This document shows, one piece after another, positions 45,466 to 57,395 of a stretch of DNA of 64,000 nt. Position 1 is the stretch's first letter. Each line of letters starts with the position of its first letter. Where the stretch lies: assembly GCA_964017145.1 (NCBI GenBank), contig OZ024840.1:3410001-3474000 (forward strand), written 5' to 3'. The notes under the pieces were generated by a model. It searched no databases and was not told the DNA's origin. It worked only from the letters and a program-made list of their open reading frames with translations. The translations under genes were made by a program, and so were the position numbers. Origin of the DNA: Agrocybe praecox. Lineage: Eukaryota; Basidiomycota; Agaricomycetes; Agaricales; Agrocybaceae.

Positions 45466-46801
45466 CTACTTCTTTTGCTGCATCGACAAAATTTGAACAA
45501 GACGGATACTGTTGTTAAATGAACATTTTAGTAAGTGTCTCATCCAATAAACATAAGAACCACATACAAGATATTGATCATATCGAGCTCCAGACTGACA
45601 GATTCGTTAATAGGATCCGCCTTCATTACACCCTGCTCAGCCATGCGGGCATGCTTTAAAATCTTCTGAGTGCTGAAAGACAGTCAGTCATATGCGATGT
45701 CAGAATGTAGCACAATTAACTCACTCATAAAGGACAAAGCCTCCAAAGACAGCAAGACCACCGTAAAGCGAGAGGGACTCCGCAATAGCAAGGCTACGGA
45801 GACCCATTGGAAGAACCATGGGCGCCAAGGAACTGAGAGCGACTACCGTTACACCCGCTAAAAGAGGACCTCCGAGATTAAGGTACTTGTCATTGCTAAG
45901 ATTATAAATTAGAGTCGAAAGACGGGCAAAAAAAAAAAGAGACGTACGTAGCAGTTGCACCGACATATGAGATTGCACCAACAACACCAACGGTATACAA
46001 GGCGGCTCGTGCTAGAATCGCAGGACTGAAGAAGAACAAAGGGCTAAGAGTTGCAGCTTGGCAGGCATTGAAACCCTAGATCACAAATGGTAGGTACTTG
46101 GATCGACTTAAAAGAGGGTGAGACTTACCAGCCAGAACAGATGCTTCTGGAGGGTCTTCTCTGGAGGTGTGTAGAGTGTACCCATCATCGTTCCGATACT
46201 TCCGACGAGACTGACACCAAGAACAACCCCTGGACAAAAGAGTAAAATGAGTTATGCAACGCAACGAAGTAAGTAGAGTCCTCCGTACAAGGATTAGCTG
46301 CCATGATACGGACCGCGAAGCCAGACTGGAAAAGACTTCGAGCAGCCAAGGCTGTAAGGGCCAATCCTCCGCCAGTATACATGAACGTGTCGTTTAGCAA
46401 GCTCCTCTCTGCACTAGTGAGGGAGTCCCTAGTCTCTCTGTTAAGGACTCCGTTGATGATAAAAACCGCACCAGCTACACCGGCCTAGGCTCTCATGAAA
46501 AACACGCAAAACGGATTTTGGATAGAATACATACAGCTGTAATTCCCAGTCGTTTCCAATCCAATCGTGTTTCCTGCTGCACTATGGGTCTATCGGTCAT
46601 CAGGAACCTCTTCCATCCCGTGTTCTTCAATAACGATGATGTGGTCGGCGAACTGGATGCGGTCGGTCTCTTGTTAAACATATGGGAGAGGCCGCTGAAT
46701 TGACGGTATGTTGACGCATTGGCTGGGGCTCTTCGTGCTGCGAGGAGAAGGATTGAGGGTTGGGTTGCAGGCCTGAGGGAGCAGGCAGATAGGCGCAACA
46801 T
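45466..46801 (-). CDS. Mitochondrial Bax-inhibitor-like protein, GHITM/TMBIM5 type
   Basis: Predicted 336-aa inner-membrane protein of the Bax inhibitor-1 superfamily; the animal relative TMBIM5/GHITM works in mitochondrial cristae and ion exchange. Seven exons (minus): 46801-46535, 46484-46289, 46229-46129, 46075-45948, 45895-45725, 45672-45568, 45508-45466. The first 60 residues are Arg/Ser/Ala-rich without acidic residues, a presequence. Seven to eight hydrophobic segments follow, such as TYTGGGLALTALAAR-like, WVVLGVSLVGSIGTMMG and YGGLAVFGGFVLYDTQKILK. The YDTQ motif is the BI-1 signature. It ends ELDMINIFIRLVQILSMQ. Only 188 bp separates it from SLY1 (convergent). Confidence 0.88.
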
Positions 46802-47051
46802 GATGGTGGAGAGAAAGCAAGAGTTATGGGAATCGGAAAGCCAGACACAAGTGATAAATAATAACTAGGACGTTTACATAATAAACTAGACCGCCGGTGC
46901 ACCGCGTCATGCATCCATTTAGCATCATGTCCACGTAAGTAAGTACTACTACTACAAAATGCTAGAAGATAATCAAAGTATGGCACAGCGGAAGAGCGTA
47001 ATGTTATAAAGATAAGCAACAATAATATTTTAGGGGCCATCTTCGTTATTG

Positions 47052-49875
47052 CTATTGCTTGCCAGTGGCCTGGGCGGCTGCTTGTGATTGCTAAGAAAGG
47101 TAATAATATCAGAATCGGTCCAAGAAAAAATAAGGAAATACGCTCACAAGATAAGCCATTATTTGTTGGTATTGGGGGTTGTTTCCCGGAGGAGGTCCAC
47201 CCATTGGTGCTCCCTGGGAAGCACCCATCATATGTGGAGGTGGAGACATACCAAACCCTTGGCCTCCTGGGGGCGCAGGGGGTCGCTGTTGTTGTTGTTG
47301 CTGCTGCTGCTGGGCAGATTGTAAGAGAGCAAGAATATTTGGGGGCAGATTGGCTAAAGCAGGATTTGAAAGGGGCGCGGCGGGGGGAGGGGCGCTGGCG
47401 GGAGGTGCCGTTGGTGCCCCGTAGGGGTTGGCCGGTGTCTGGTAAGCTGGAGCAGGAGGGTAATAAGCGTTTGGAGCAGGAGGCATTGATGACAGCTGTG
47501 GCATCGCCGGAGCGGCTGCTGGCGGAGGAGCGGGTGCTGGTTGTTTTAAAGCAGCCAGAAGCTAGGATTGACGATTAAATACTAACCTTGGTGCTGATTG
47601 AAAAAAATTAGCTTACCTGTTGTACTTTTCGTGCCTGTTCCAACCTATCATCGGTAGGCTATCATACATGCATTAGTGAATGTATAAAATAAATTTTCGA
47701 CGGTGGATACTCACAGCTGCTGCAGGCGGAGGTGGTGGCGGACCACCATATCCACCACCATAGTTGGCAGGAGGAGGCCCGCCATATCCATTTGCACCAC
47801 CGCTGTTGGGAGGAGGAGGAATTCCGCCATAACCGCGATTGTTATTGTTGTTGTTGTTGTTACCGTTGTTATTCCAGTACCGGTCTCCTCCGTATCCGCC
47901 CTGTCCTTGCCCTTGCCCCTGTCCTTGTCTGCCTCCTCGGTCATCATCGTATCGTCCACGGTTTCTGTAATCGCGGTCTTGACCCTGACGCCCGTAATCA
48001 TTCCTACGATGATCACCGTCTTCGTCATCTCTGCCCCTTCCGCCTCCACCTCGTCCTCTCCCTCGACCTCTGTTACCACCTCCCCGCATGCCACCTCGGT
48101 CTTCCCAGTCTTTTCCTTCGCTATTATTGATATTAAGTAAATTATCGTGATAACATGCGCATTATAAAACATACCGATGATGACCTCCCGACATAGACTC
48201 ATCCCAAGAAAAGACGATATCCATCAGTCCATCTTGCAATGGTTGGTGGCGAAGACGATCGTGTGCTTCCGTACAAGCGCGGATGTCATAGAATTCAACA
48301 TAACGAGAGCTATGGTTTTATCAGTATAAATTGCAATTGTTCATTAATAAACACGGACTCGATGCGCTCCCCCACAGGCTTTATTGATTTGACGTCACCA
48401 AATTGTTGGAATTTTCGGCGCACTTCGTTGTCGTCGATAAGTTGACCGGAATTTGAGTTTCGTAGAGTGACTTGGATGATCCCTTGGAATTGCTACGTAA
48501 AAGATTACTTTATGCACCTTTTAAACTATAATAGTCGATTCTTACTTGATTTTTTTCACGGTCATTTCCTTTTTGGTCATCTCGGGGGAGTGAATAATGT
48601 ACATCGATCTAGAGTAAAAAGACCTAATCAGGCTTAAATCTCATGAGAAGGCACACTTAAACTCACAGGCCGGCCACTAATCTCTGAACCCTGAAGACGA
48701 TCTCGGGCCCTCTCTGCTGCTCGCAAGTCAAACTGACATGCACAGATACTTGGTCACAAAGGAAGCCTTCTAACAACACAAGAACTCACGTATGTGACAA
48801 AAACCATGCCTCGCGTGGAAATAAGATCAAAAAACGTTTTGATTTCACCATGTTCTTCAAATATTCGGCGGACATCGTCACTAGGAGTTTCATACTGATA
48901 AAATGTAACATTAGCATGCTTATTTCGCCTTCCGAGAAAACCCAAAATAAATATTGTGGACAGAATGGGGGCATAAAACTTATGATTCAAGGTCACTTGC
49001 CTTTATATTACGGATAAAGAGTGTACGGCAAGGTCTTTCCCGTTGGATACGTTCTTCAATTATTGAATCATGGACTTTGTCATCTCTTTCCTTCCTAATA
49101 GGACGCCGGTTCCGATCTTCGTCGTCAAAAGCTCCAGGCCCGTCTAACAAGATGAATAGGACAGATGTGAGAAACTTAACAAGAAAGCACAGAGAAAAAC
49201 CAAGCAAGATAGGGGACGCAGCAAACGCGAAGCACGCGGAGAGGGCAACGCTTTGAAGTCTCAAGAGCCAATCGCTGGACACTCAGGGACAAGGACTTTC
49301 GCCGGTCTTTACGATTTTCCAGATTCACCATACTGAGGGCATCCGCGGATCATGTCAGAGGCAGCGGACAACTGTCCTTATGTCCTTACGCAGACATATG
49401 GATGAAAGTGTTCATGCACGGAAAGCTTTGCCAATTGCCGCGTGCCTCAAATTCGCAGAAACTGAGATGTTCTTCTCTCCTATCTTTTACTGTTTAAATT
49501 TAGTCTTAATTGTAGCGCACCTTCAAATTTAGGATAAACCTGGTTGTATCCGGCAGACTGAAGGTTCGCAGGAGGAAAACTGGCAGGCGTTGAATCTGCA
49601 TAAGTGTTGTTTTGATAATAGGGCTGGGCGCTGGGGGGCGGAGGATGCTCGTAACTATTGTAGCCACTATAATCCCCTTGATGGGCTGCTTGGTCATAAA
49701 CATTGTGGCCGTTCATGTTTTGATCAAAATTTGCGTATCCCCCACGACCTCTTGAAAAACCACCTCTTCCTCTGCCTGGTGGACCGCCTCTATCTGGGTA
49801 ACGATGGACTCTATCTGGACCTGGGGAATTGTTACCCCGACGACCTGGGGAACCGTAAGGATGGTGTCGATTCAT
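47052..49875 (-). CDS. Mei2-like tandem RRM protein with RGG and polyQ regions
   Basis: Predicted 635-aa RNA-binding protein. Eleven exons (minus): 49875-49521, 49143-49001, 48894-48790, 48732-48667, 48608-48546, 48492-48353, 48309-48175, 48120-47715, 47658-47617, 47561-47148, 47090-47052. RRM1 begins CRTLFIRNIKYETPSDDVRR and has RGMVFVTYFDLRAAE. RRM2 has IIQVTLRNSNSGQL and SRYVEFYDIRACTEAHDRLR. Both resemble the first two RRMs of Mei2-like proteins, but no C-terminal Mei2 RRM3 is present. The N-terminus and the region after RRM2 are RGG-rich, then come Asn-, Pro- and Gln-runs (nine consecutive Gln). Such regions often drive condensate formation. Intron 2 has a GC donor; intron 1 is unusually long (377 bp). 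Confidence 0.82.
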
Positions 49876-50202
49876 GTTTTTTTTCTTCTCAAAGACAGAT
49901 CAATCAGAGTTGTGACGTGGAACTGCAAACAAGATCTTGGATGGGACGACGGCTGACTGAAAGCGGGCGACGAAGTCCTGCACGACTGAAGAGGGAATAT
50001 GAGCTCAAAACTCAGAACTCAGGGCAAGTTGCAGACGAAGAATGGACAAGAAGAGGAGATGATGAGCGTCGAAAGCAAGGGAAGAGAAAAGGGAAAGAGC
50101 CACGGTATGACCAGCCGGGAAACGCCGAGCCTGGACAGGCTGCCGTATGGGGTCAGGCTGCGGTGCAAGCTTCGCCCTGCTAATACTTTGTTCTTAACTA
50201 CC
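49876..50202. promoter_or_regulatory. Divergent promoter, RRM gene and RAB5
   Basis: 327 bp between divergent start codons, so both promoters lie here. No TATA box seen. Confidence 0.5.
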
Positions 50203-51206
50203 ATGTCCAAACAATTCCAGTTCAAGCTCGTCCTTCTAGGTCAGTCTTAGCCGCTATATGATGCCGACACTATTTTAATTACTTGTCCTCCTAGGTGAAT
50301 CTGCTGTCGGTAAATCAAGGTTGGTCTGACACCCCTGCGAGTCAAACTACGTCAGCTAATATCTGGCAAGTCTCGTTCTGCGGTTTGTGAAAGACCAGTT
50401 CGATGACTATCGTGAAAGCACAATTGGGGGTCAGCATTTACTCAATTGTCTACCTGAGCACTTATCTGACTTATTCAAAAGCTGCTTTTCTGACGCAGAC
50501 AGTCACTCTTGACGATCAATCAACCGTGAAGTTCGAAATATGGTCCGTTACTCCGTTTCCTGTACCCACTCCACAGTTCTCATGTAAAGCAGGGATACAG
50601 CTGGCCAAGAGCGCTACAAGGTGTGTTGGGCAGCATTCTTATTTACAGAAAAAATGACACTGACTGGAGTCGTTCATCAGTCTCTAGTGCGTGCTGTGTT
50701 ATATGCTTCGAGGTCATCTTTTCTCATCTTTGCGTCGTAGGCACCCATGTACTATCGCAACGCTAACTGCGCAGTCGTCGTATACGATATTACACAATCA
50801 GCGTCATTGGAGAAGGCCCGTACATGGATAAGAGAGCTCCAACGACAGGCTGATCCGTCAATAGTGATTGCCCTATGTGGGAACAAGTTGGATCTGGCCG
50901 CCCGTCGTCAAGTATCAGAAGAAGAAGCAAAGAAATACGCTGATGAAGAGGGCCTCATGTGGACAGAAACGAGTGCAAAGACCGGCGAGGGTGTTACAGA
51001 GATTTTCACTGCTATTGGTAAGTTTGCATCGCTCTTCTACAACCCAGTCCCTCTCAGTCATTCCATCTACAGCCCAGAAATTGCCTCTAACGGCACCTAG
51101 TGCTACACGGGCTGGGGCGGCACGCGCTGCGCCTGGCGGAAGGGCTGGCGTCGATCTGAATAAGCAAATTGGTTCCTCGGGCCAGCAAGAGGCTTGCAAT
51201 TGTTAA
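50203..51206 (+). CDS. YPT5: Rab5-family GTPase (YPT5/VPS21)
   Basis: Early-endosome Rab GTPase of 208 aa. Eight exons: 50203-50239, 50295-50319, 50371-50429, 50482-50542, 50593-50620, 50681-50686, 50741-51017, 51073-51206. The P-loop GESAVGKS is at residues 13-20, switch I has YRESTIGAAFL (Rab5 type), then WDTAGQERYKSLAPMYYR, GNKLDLA and ETSAKTG. The C-terminus EACNC is a double-cysteine geranylgeranylation site. Exon 6 is a 6-nt micro-exon (TCTCTA, Ser-Leu) without which the conserved KSLAP segment would be broken. Fully intact. Confidence 0.96.
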
Positions 51207-51570
51207 TTCTTTGTGCCACGTCCTTGGCTGTCGTTTTGTCCGTTTAGGACACCTTACTTTCGCCCATTTTGCTTCTCTTTGTAACGTATTAGCATACCTT
51301 CCTTGTCATGATTTTTCTTTCCCTTTTGGACGTTTTGGGATATACTATTTTTCATCACATGTGCCCAACATCTTTGTTTCTATGTGAATTTCTCCGCAAG
51401 CCTCGTAGGGTGCTAGCATCTTGTTTGATAAGATTTTCTACTACACTCGACACAACATCGTGCCAACTACATTTAATTTACAATTATAACATTTTACGCT
51501 GGTGCCTTGATCATATTAGTATGTACGTGTGTGGGTGACTGAGGAGAAATATATATATACATGGTCGTCT
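51207..51570. other. Convergent 3' regions, RAB5 and RasGEF
   Basis: 364 bp between stop codons, T-rich; presumed 3' UTRs. No gene seen. Confidence 0.6.
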
Positions 51571-54193
51571 TCAAAACCCTGCTGCCTCTAATCCTTTTCG
51601 TATATCTGCATTCGCAACTTCTATTCGCTGAACTTCCTGACTCTTCGTCCAAAACCATTCCTCATCTCGGGGAGCACCTCGCAGTTGCATATCCATGAAG
51701 GCAGTAAGGGTGTCATTAGGGGCAATAGGGTATTTCCGTCCTTGGAATTTCAGCATGTTGCGGATGATTTCGTACGATCGTGCCCGTTGATAGAACAAGA
51801 CCCTGCCATCATCTTCGGAGAATTTTCCTTTGGCTCGCAGGAGATCCGCAAGGTACATCGTAATGAATGGGACACAAGGGCCTTCCGTTTGTGTTAGCAA
51901 TGCACGTTGGCCCGCAAAACCACCATCTGGCGTGCTATGTTGATGCAACGCATCCAACTGAGCTTGCCGCTTCACATGTACAAATGTTAGATGCAAATTG
52001 GTTAAGGCGGTGCTTGACAGTGCGACAGTAATTGCGCTCATTGACATAAAATTATTCAATGAACGGCATTTCTGTTTTCAATAAATAAATGGGCATGATC
52101 ACAAATTGACACAGGTTCGATAGACGTACTTCTGCTACCCTTATCCAAAAGTCAACAATTTCCGCGCGTTTGAGAAGAACGTCAGTGACCAAGACGCTAC
52201 TTTTAACCCAGCCAGCCAATTTGTCGTAGGTACTACAGAAGTCCAATAACTTGAGCACCTTTTCACCAGATTGCTCCCTCGCATATGACAGGCATTCTGG
52301 CGGGGTGATTTTGGCATATAGCGCGTGTTCATAGAGTGCAAGTTGTTCAGCAAGTGCAGAGGGGCTGAGCTTCAAAAGGTCATTCCTGTTGACCTTTGCC
52401 TTCCATGCTTTCTTCTGCTTCCCAGAAGTCGAAATGTCGGCAGGGAAAGCAAAAGTCTATTAACGCGTCGTCTATCAGCTGGTGCATGGCTTAGAAATCA
52501 ACAAATTAATCTCACCAAACGTTCAATATCTTTGATGAGGGCATCAGCTGTTGAGTTATATGGATGTTTAAGGGTACTCAAAAAGTCTGTCAAACGCTGT
52601 GCGATATGTGGTTCTTCTTCCAGAAGAAGATAGTTCTCGAGCCAAAGTGCAAAAATTTCCAGTATCCGCCGGCGCACGGGTTCGCGAAGGTTTGTTTTCC
52701 AATCTTTATATTCAGGATCCGAGAGGGATTTAGGTGTCTTCATATTAAATCGGTCAACAAGCAATTCGAATAGTCGGTTTGCGGTCATAAATGTGCGAAA
52801 TGTCGTTAGAAATATTTTGGTATAATTGGTATATTCAATCAGTTCTAGAGAAAATGAACAATGGTTTAGAGAAATGATTTGACATAGAATCATGGGTACT
52901 TACTCGTGGAATCAATCATCGTAGCATGTGTCGTTAACCTCTCAATGAGGGCGTGTATCGTAGCAGATCGTATATTGCCTCTTTCATCCGCGTCAATGTC
53001 CTTCTCGTGAAATAATTGCAGGTACCGAGGTTTGCCGCCCGGGGATTTAGGGAGGTCTTTATTTCTGTCAGTCTCTTTTTTCCTTTGAGGCCTTGAGATG
53101 GAGCGTAAAGAGCCAGAAGCAGAAATATTCAGCATTGATAATTTGTCAATCGCTTCCATATCTTTGGATTCGAGAAGCGAATTGGATTCTTTGTTTCTGT
53201 CGGTCTCCTTTTTCCTTTGCGGTCTCTCTTCTCTGTGACATCTTTGCATAGAGCGGAAAGACCTAGACATATTAGGTGTCGACAACTTCTCGATCGCTTC
53301 CACGTCTTGGGATTCAAGAAGCGAATTGAATCTCTTGAGTGTCGGATCATCGTTAACCATAAGAGGTCGACGCCTAATACTTCGCTTCTTCTTAATTAAA
53401 TCTTCGTTAGAAGGCGGAGGCGTTGGGGGCGTCGGTTTATCTCGAGATGATGATGGTGGATATGGCATGGGTGAGGCCGGCGAGGGCGGCGCTCGAAGAT
53501 AAACACGCTGTCGAGATATTTGTGGAAGGTCAGAGTTTCCAGAGGCCTCTTCCACTCTAGTCGGGTAATCGTCAAGAGAGGTTGGAGCAGGAGAAATGAT
53601 CGTGCGTCTCTATCGACGAGCGTTAGCAATGAGTAGAAAGCTACAAACGACTAACTCACCATGTACACTCCATGTCCCTCAACAGAAGGTGACGTATTGG
53701 CAGAGTCTGTGTCAAACAAAGGGAGATTGATCTCGAAAGGAGCCGAGTCGTAAAGTCTTTCTGCCTCGAATTCTGCCACTCGGACCTCTTCGCGCACATT
53801 TCGAAGCTTTTTGGCCATTTCGTCCGATAACGGGATTACGAACGCCTGAGGTATCCATCCCACCACCTTACCATCCTCTGTCATAGCGGCCCACCAGCCT
53901 GTATCATCACGCTTGACAATGTCTAGTATTTGATTCTTCTTGAAGGGTAACAGGCCCTGCTCTCCTTGACCTGGATAGTCGTACATGCAAAGCACGGAGA
54001 AGATTACGCCATCTGGCATTTGACTCGTTGGCGATCCTGGCTCTTCGAGTGTAGTATTTAGTATGGGTGTCGATGAAGTGGGGGTGAAAAGGGAATCTGA
54101 AGATGTTTCGTAGGGTGAAGGGGTGATATGAAGGTGCAAAGACTGGCGCACAGCCTGAGAGTGTGTCAGGGCAGTCAAACTAGCCATAGCCAT
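51571..54193 (-). CDS. CDC25: Cdc25-type Ras guanine nucleotide exchange factor with SH3
   Basis: Predicted 798-aa RasGEF that would load Ras with GTP upstream of cAMP signalling. Five exons (minus): 54193-53660, 53609-52904, 52844-52516, 52456-52130, 52071-51571. An SH3 domain lies at about residues 68-124 (VLCMYDYPGQGEQGLLPFKK ... GWIPQAFVIPL). A basic, Ser/Pro-rich linker follows. It contains a duplicated segment of about 45 residues (NSLLESQDVEAIEKLS and NSLLESKDMEAIDKLS). Then come RasGEF_N (YTKIFLTTFRTFMTANRLFE) and the catalytic domain (LALYEHALYAKITPPECL, EGPCVPFITMYLADLL). The start is the first in-frame ATG of the open frame. Whether it is the true Cdc25 orthologue or a paralogue is not settled. 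Confidence 0.86.
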
Positions 54194-54935
54194 AAATAGG
54201 GTCGAAGCTAGATGTGCGAATAAGTCCCAGAAGAGACTGTCAGGTTCCGACGTTGATGCAACTGTTAAAGGGAGAGAAATAGAGAGAAATGTGAGAAATA
54301 GCTTGGTCCTTGCATCGGTGCTCAATAGAAATGTGACCAGTTGTCGTTCAGCGCAAGTTACTTGCAACCATCAAAAGCCGCCACATAATATTGCTGACGA
54401 TAGTTAACCCCCGGCGCTATTTACATACGAAATAGATAAACATCATCTTTGCAGATTTAGATTTCCATCTATCTGGATTACTGAGAGAAAGGTGATGACA
54501 TTTGTGACGGCAATTTTTCTTTTCATTTGATTTGACAATTGATTCAAACTAAAGAGAAATGCTAGTCTCTAATAAGAAAGACAGGGTACTCTGACTCCCC
54601 CGCCGGCGCTCTCTGCTGACCAGTCTCAGTACACCTGTCGTTGCTCAACAACCCTGTTGATGACGACAACAGTCGTCTGTTGTGATTCTCGGGACATGTG
54701 GAACACTTTCCTAGTTAGGCAACTTTGGATCATTTGCATATGTTGACCAGAAGCCTCGGCCACAGTCGTTCCTGGGCAAGACTCGGACTCGGAGCTCCTA
54801 TTATTTACCTTGAACTTCTTTCGACGATAACCCAGCGGGATCTACATTGGTAATCCTGTTCGACATATACCAAGGCAAGAAGCAGTAACTATGCCATTAT
54901 GTGTTTTCCTGATCTATCATGAACGGTGTTATCAG
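54194..54935. other. Divergent intergenic region, RasGEF and IST1
   Basis: 742 bp between divergent starts. No supported gene or RNA. Contains the promoters of both genes. Confidence 0.5.
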
Positions 54936-56264
54936 ATGTCATTGATATGGAATTCCGCCAAAGCTAAGGTGAGGTCCTAACGAAGCTGCCATTGTTAAGA
55001 AGTGGAAGCAGACCCGCGACCTTCACTCTCAAGCATATGGCTCACGTCAATCTCCTCATTTAAAGGTTCAGCTCCGGTAATATGTGCCTCACAAAAACGC
55101 GTCGAATGACATTCACCAAGGCCGTCTTCTAGGCTTTCTGTTCAACGCCTGCGTACCCTTCAACAGAAAAAAGAAGCGCAAGCCAAGGCATCTCGCAGAG
55201 ATATTGCAAGTCTGTTAGAAAGGGGGAAAACCGAAACGGCGCGCATCAAGGTGGAAACAAGTGCGTCGTCGTTCTGGCTATGATAACTGTACATGATGCC
55301 TGTAATGACCTTCATGTTATTGCAGTTATTAATGAGGACATTTATTTGGAGCTGCTCGAGCTGTTGGAACTGTACTGCGAACTTCTTCTCGCTAGGTTTG
55401 GTCTCCTGGACCAGAAGTAAACCCTATATGCATTTGATTCCATCGTACACCGCTGATTGATTTTGCAGCATGCGTACTCCGGACCCAGGTGAGCTAAATG
55501 CTGTCTTACGACTGATGGTGTATTTTAATGCTTTGGTTGAGCTATTGCTGAGGGCGTCTGCAGTGTTATTCACGCCGCCCCCAGAACCGAACTGAAAGGT
55601 ATATTTCACCATCCATTTTCTGTCGCTCGACAGTCACTCACTCACTTTTTGCTAGAACTTCACATTCTACGCGATCTCCTCATGCACAAATTTGGCCGAG
55701 AATTTTCTTTGTCTGTCATGGAGAACCGTGATGGCTGCGTGAGCAATCGTGTAAGTTGAGGTCATCGCGATAAATCTGCTCCCCGATTAAAGAACGAGAC
55801 TAATTACTCTTATCTTCTTCTTTCGTATAGGTAGTCAGCAAATTATCAGTGGCCACCCCTCCCCCAGTTTTAGTCGACGCTTATCTCCGAGAAATTGCCA
55901 AAGCATATGGGGTACCGTGGTCAACGCCTGATGAGCTAAGAAGCGCGAACCCAGATGAGGACGTCAAAGTGAGATATTTCCGAGCATACATGAACTACTG
56001 TGAGAGAATTATTGAAAATAATCACCCACGTCTTAGGAGTCTCTCGAAGACGACAACCCACCAAAGGCGTCGGACAAGAAGCAACAAGAAGAAGAAAAGG
56101 AAGACAAAGACAAAGACGGCAAAGATAGAGCGACGGAAAAAAGTCAAGATGGAAGCGCCACGACTGTGACGAAACCTACTGAAACCAAAGCATCATCTCC
56201 TTCTCCCGGTGAAGATGAATTCGACTTGCTTGCTAAGCGCTTCGCGGAGTTGAAGAGACGTTAA
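54936..56264 (+). CDS. IST1: ESCRT-III-associated protein IST1
   Basis: Predicted 266-aa regulator of Vps4 in multivesicular-body sorting. Nine exons: 54936-54968, 55066-55076, 55133-55260, 55326-55416, 55469-55488, 55542-55598, 55656-55750, 55831-55968, 56037-56264. The start MSLIWNSAKAK runs through an 11-nt micro-exon (GTTCAGCTCCG) into VQLRLSVQRLRTLQQKKEAQ. The helical core has LLERGKTETARIKVE and LELLELLELYCELLLARFGL, then AIAEGVCSVIHAAPRTELKE. The acidic linker leads to a C-terminal MIM-like helix, DEFDLLAKRFAELKRR, which binds Vps4. The last intron (55969-56036) is open in frame; ignoring it gives a false Lys/Arg-rich tail. Confidence 0.93.
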
Positions 56265-56966
56265 TGAGCGTCGTGGCCTTAAGCTCTGAATGATCGGTTA
56301 TTTATACTTCATTTTCTCTATGTAAGGTATTTATGGAAAGAGTATTCGTGAGGAATTTGTACACCTTAAACGCATATGCCTACGTACATACACCACTAGT
56401 CTGTCAAATCATATCGGCCTCAGAGATGATGTCAATATAAGTTGAGAATCGTTTCTCGGTTAATTACAAAATTCCCATTATATGAAAATGATTTACTGAG
56501 ATTGATTGTATATACACATTTGAAAGAGATATCGGGAATCAAAGGCACAGAAGGTCTTGACGTCGGTATCAGATTATGAAGGCCAGGCGTCGATATAAAA
56601 AAACCGAGAGGATTAAGAGGGATTAATTTCAAGCACGTCCTATGGATACAAGAACTAGAAAAGGGGGACAAGACCGAATTCAGAGAGTGCAGCTGAACAG
56701 GTCATTTTGAAATTAAGTTTGAAAGAGGTTCTACGAACTTCATACTCTCGATGGTCGAGATACCCGGTGGGATCGGCAGAGTAAGTGTCCCCAAACAGAA
56801 GGGCAAAGATGCTCTTTATGCCTGACTTTGCGGGAGCACGGTAACTTTGACCAGAAGAACTATCGGCAGTTCAATACCCCTGGACCTCACATTAAATCCG
56901 CCTTTGATGGTTGAGAATAATGACTATCCAACGCAAATATGAACGTTGGTTTGAGCACCAGAGGAA
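56265..56966. other. Intergenic, IST1 3' region
   Basis: About 700 bp. Near 56703-56880 a minus-strand open stretch (reads GIKSIFALLFGDTYSADPTG) is protein-like but has no start or acceptor I can define. Otherwise nothing recognisable. Confidence 0.4.
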
Positions 56967-57395
56967 TTAGCCTTTCCTCCAGGCGCCCCCATTTTGAAAC
57001 TTGTTTGTTATCCAAGGCACGCCTTGTGATCCTGTGGATGAAGAAAATAATTTAAGGGCACAATATAATCAGAACATGCGGTCAACAATACATACCGTAG
57101 CTAGCCTTTCGATACTGCCCTTCAGTAGACGTACGAAGCTGTTTTCCATCTTCCGATCGAAACATAACCGCGACAGGAGTAACTTGAACCGAGAACACGC
57201 AGGAAGCGGCATAAGTATGTTTATCCGATATGATATTCATTAGACGTGAAATAAGTGCCACAGACCAGAGACAAAGGTTCGATTGACAAGATACAATGGA
57301 GTAAACAGACGACCAGCGTGTTCATCAATTTGCCCGCAGTCTGCAAATAACTCGTGTAGAACATGTGGCCCTGCATAGACCAAATTTTGAGACAT
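56967..57395 (-). CDS. Candidate small three-exon gene
   Basis: Possible 93-aa protein from exons (minus) 57395-57266, 57182-57096, 57031-56967. All junctions are GT-AG, phases agree (1, 1), and the chain runs from ATG to stop. It reads MSQNLVYAGPHVLHELFADC, then DEHAGRLFTPLYLVNRT, VAVMFRSEDGKQLRTSTEGQ and VPWITNKFQNGGAW. No family recognised, no signal peptide. Adjacent frames are also open in places, so this model may be wrong in its 3' half or the locus may be a relic. Confidence 0.35.

Noticed and set aside
47703..48140. Long plus-strand frame opposite the RGG/Asn-rich region
   Set aside because: Shadow of low-complexity coding DNA of the RRM gene.
55849..56169. Open frame ending in a Lys/Arg-rich tail, as a separate small protein
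   Set aside because: It is IST1 exon 8 read through an unspliced intron; splicing restores the MIM-like tail.
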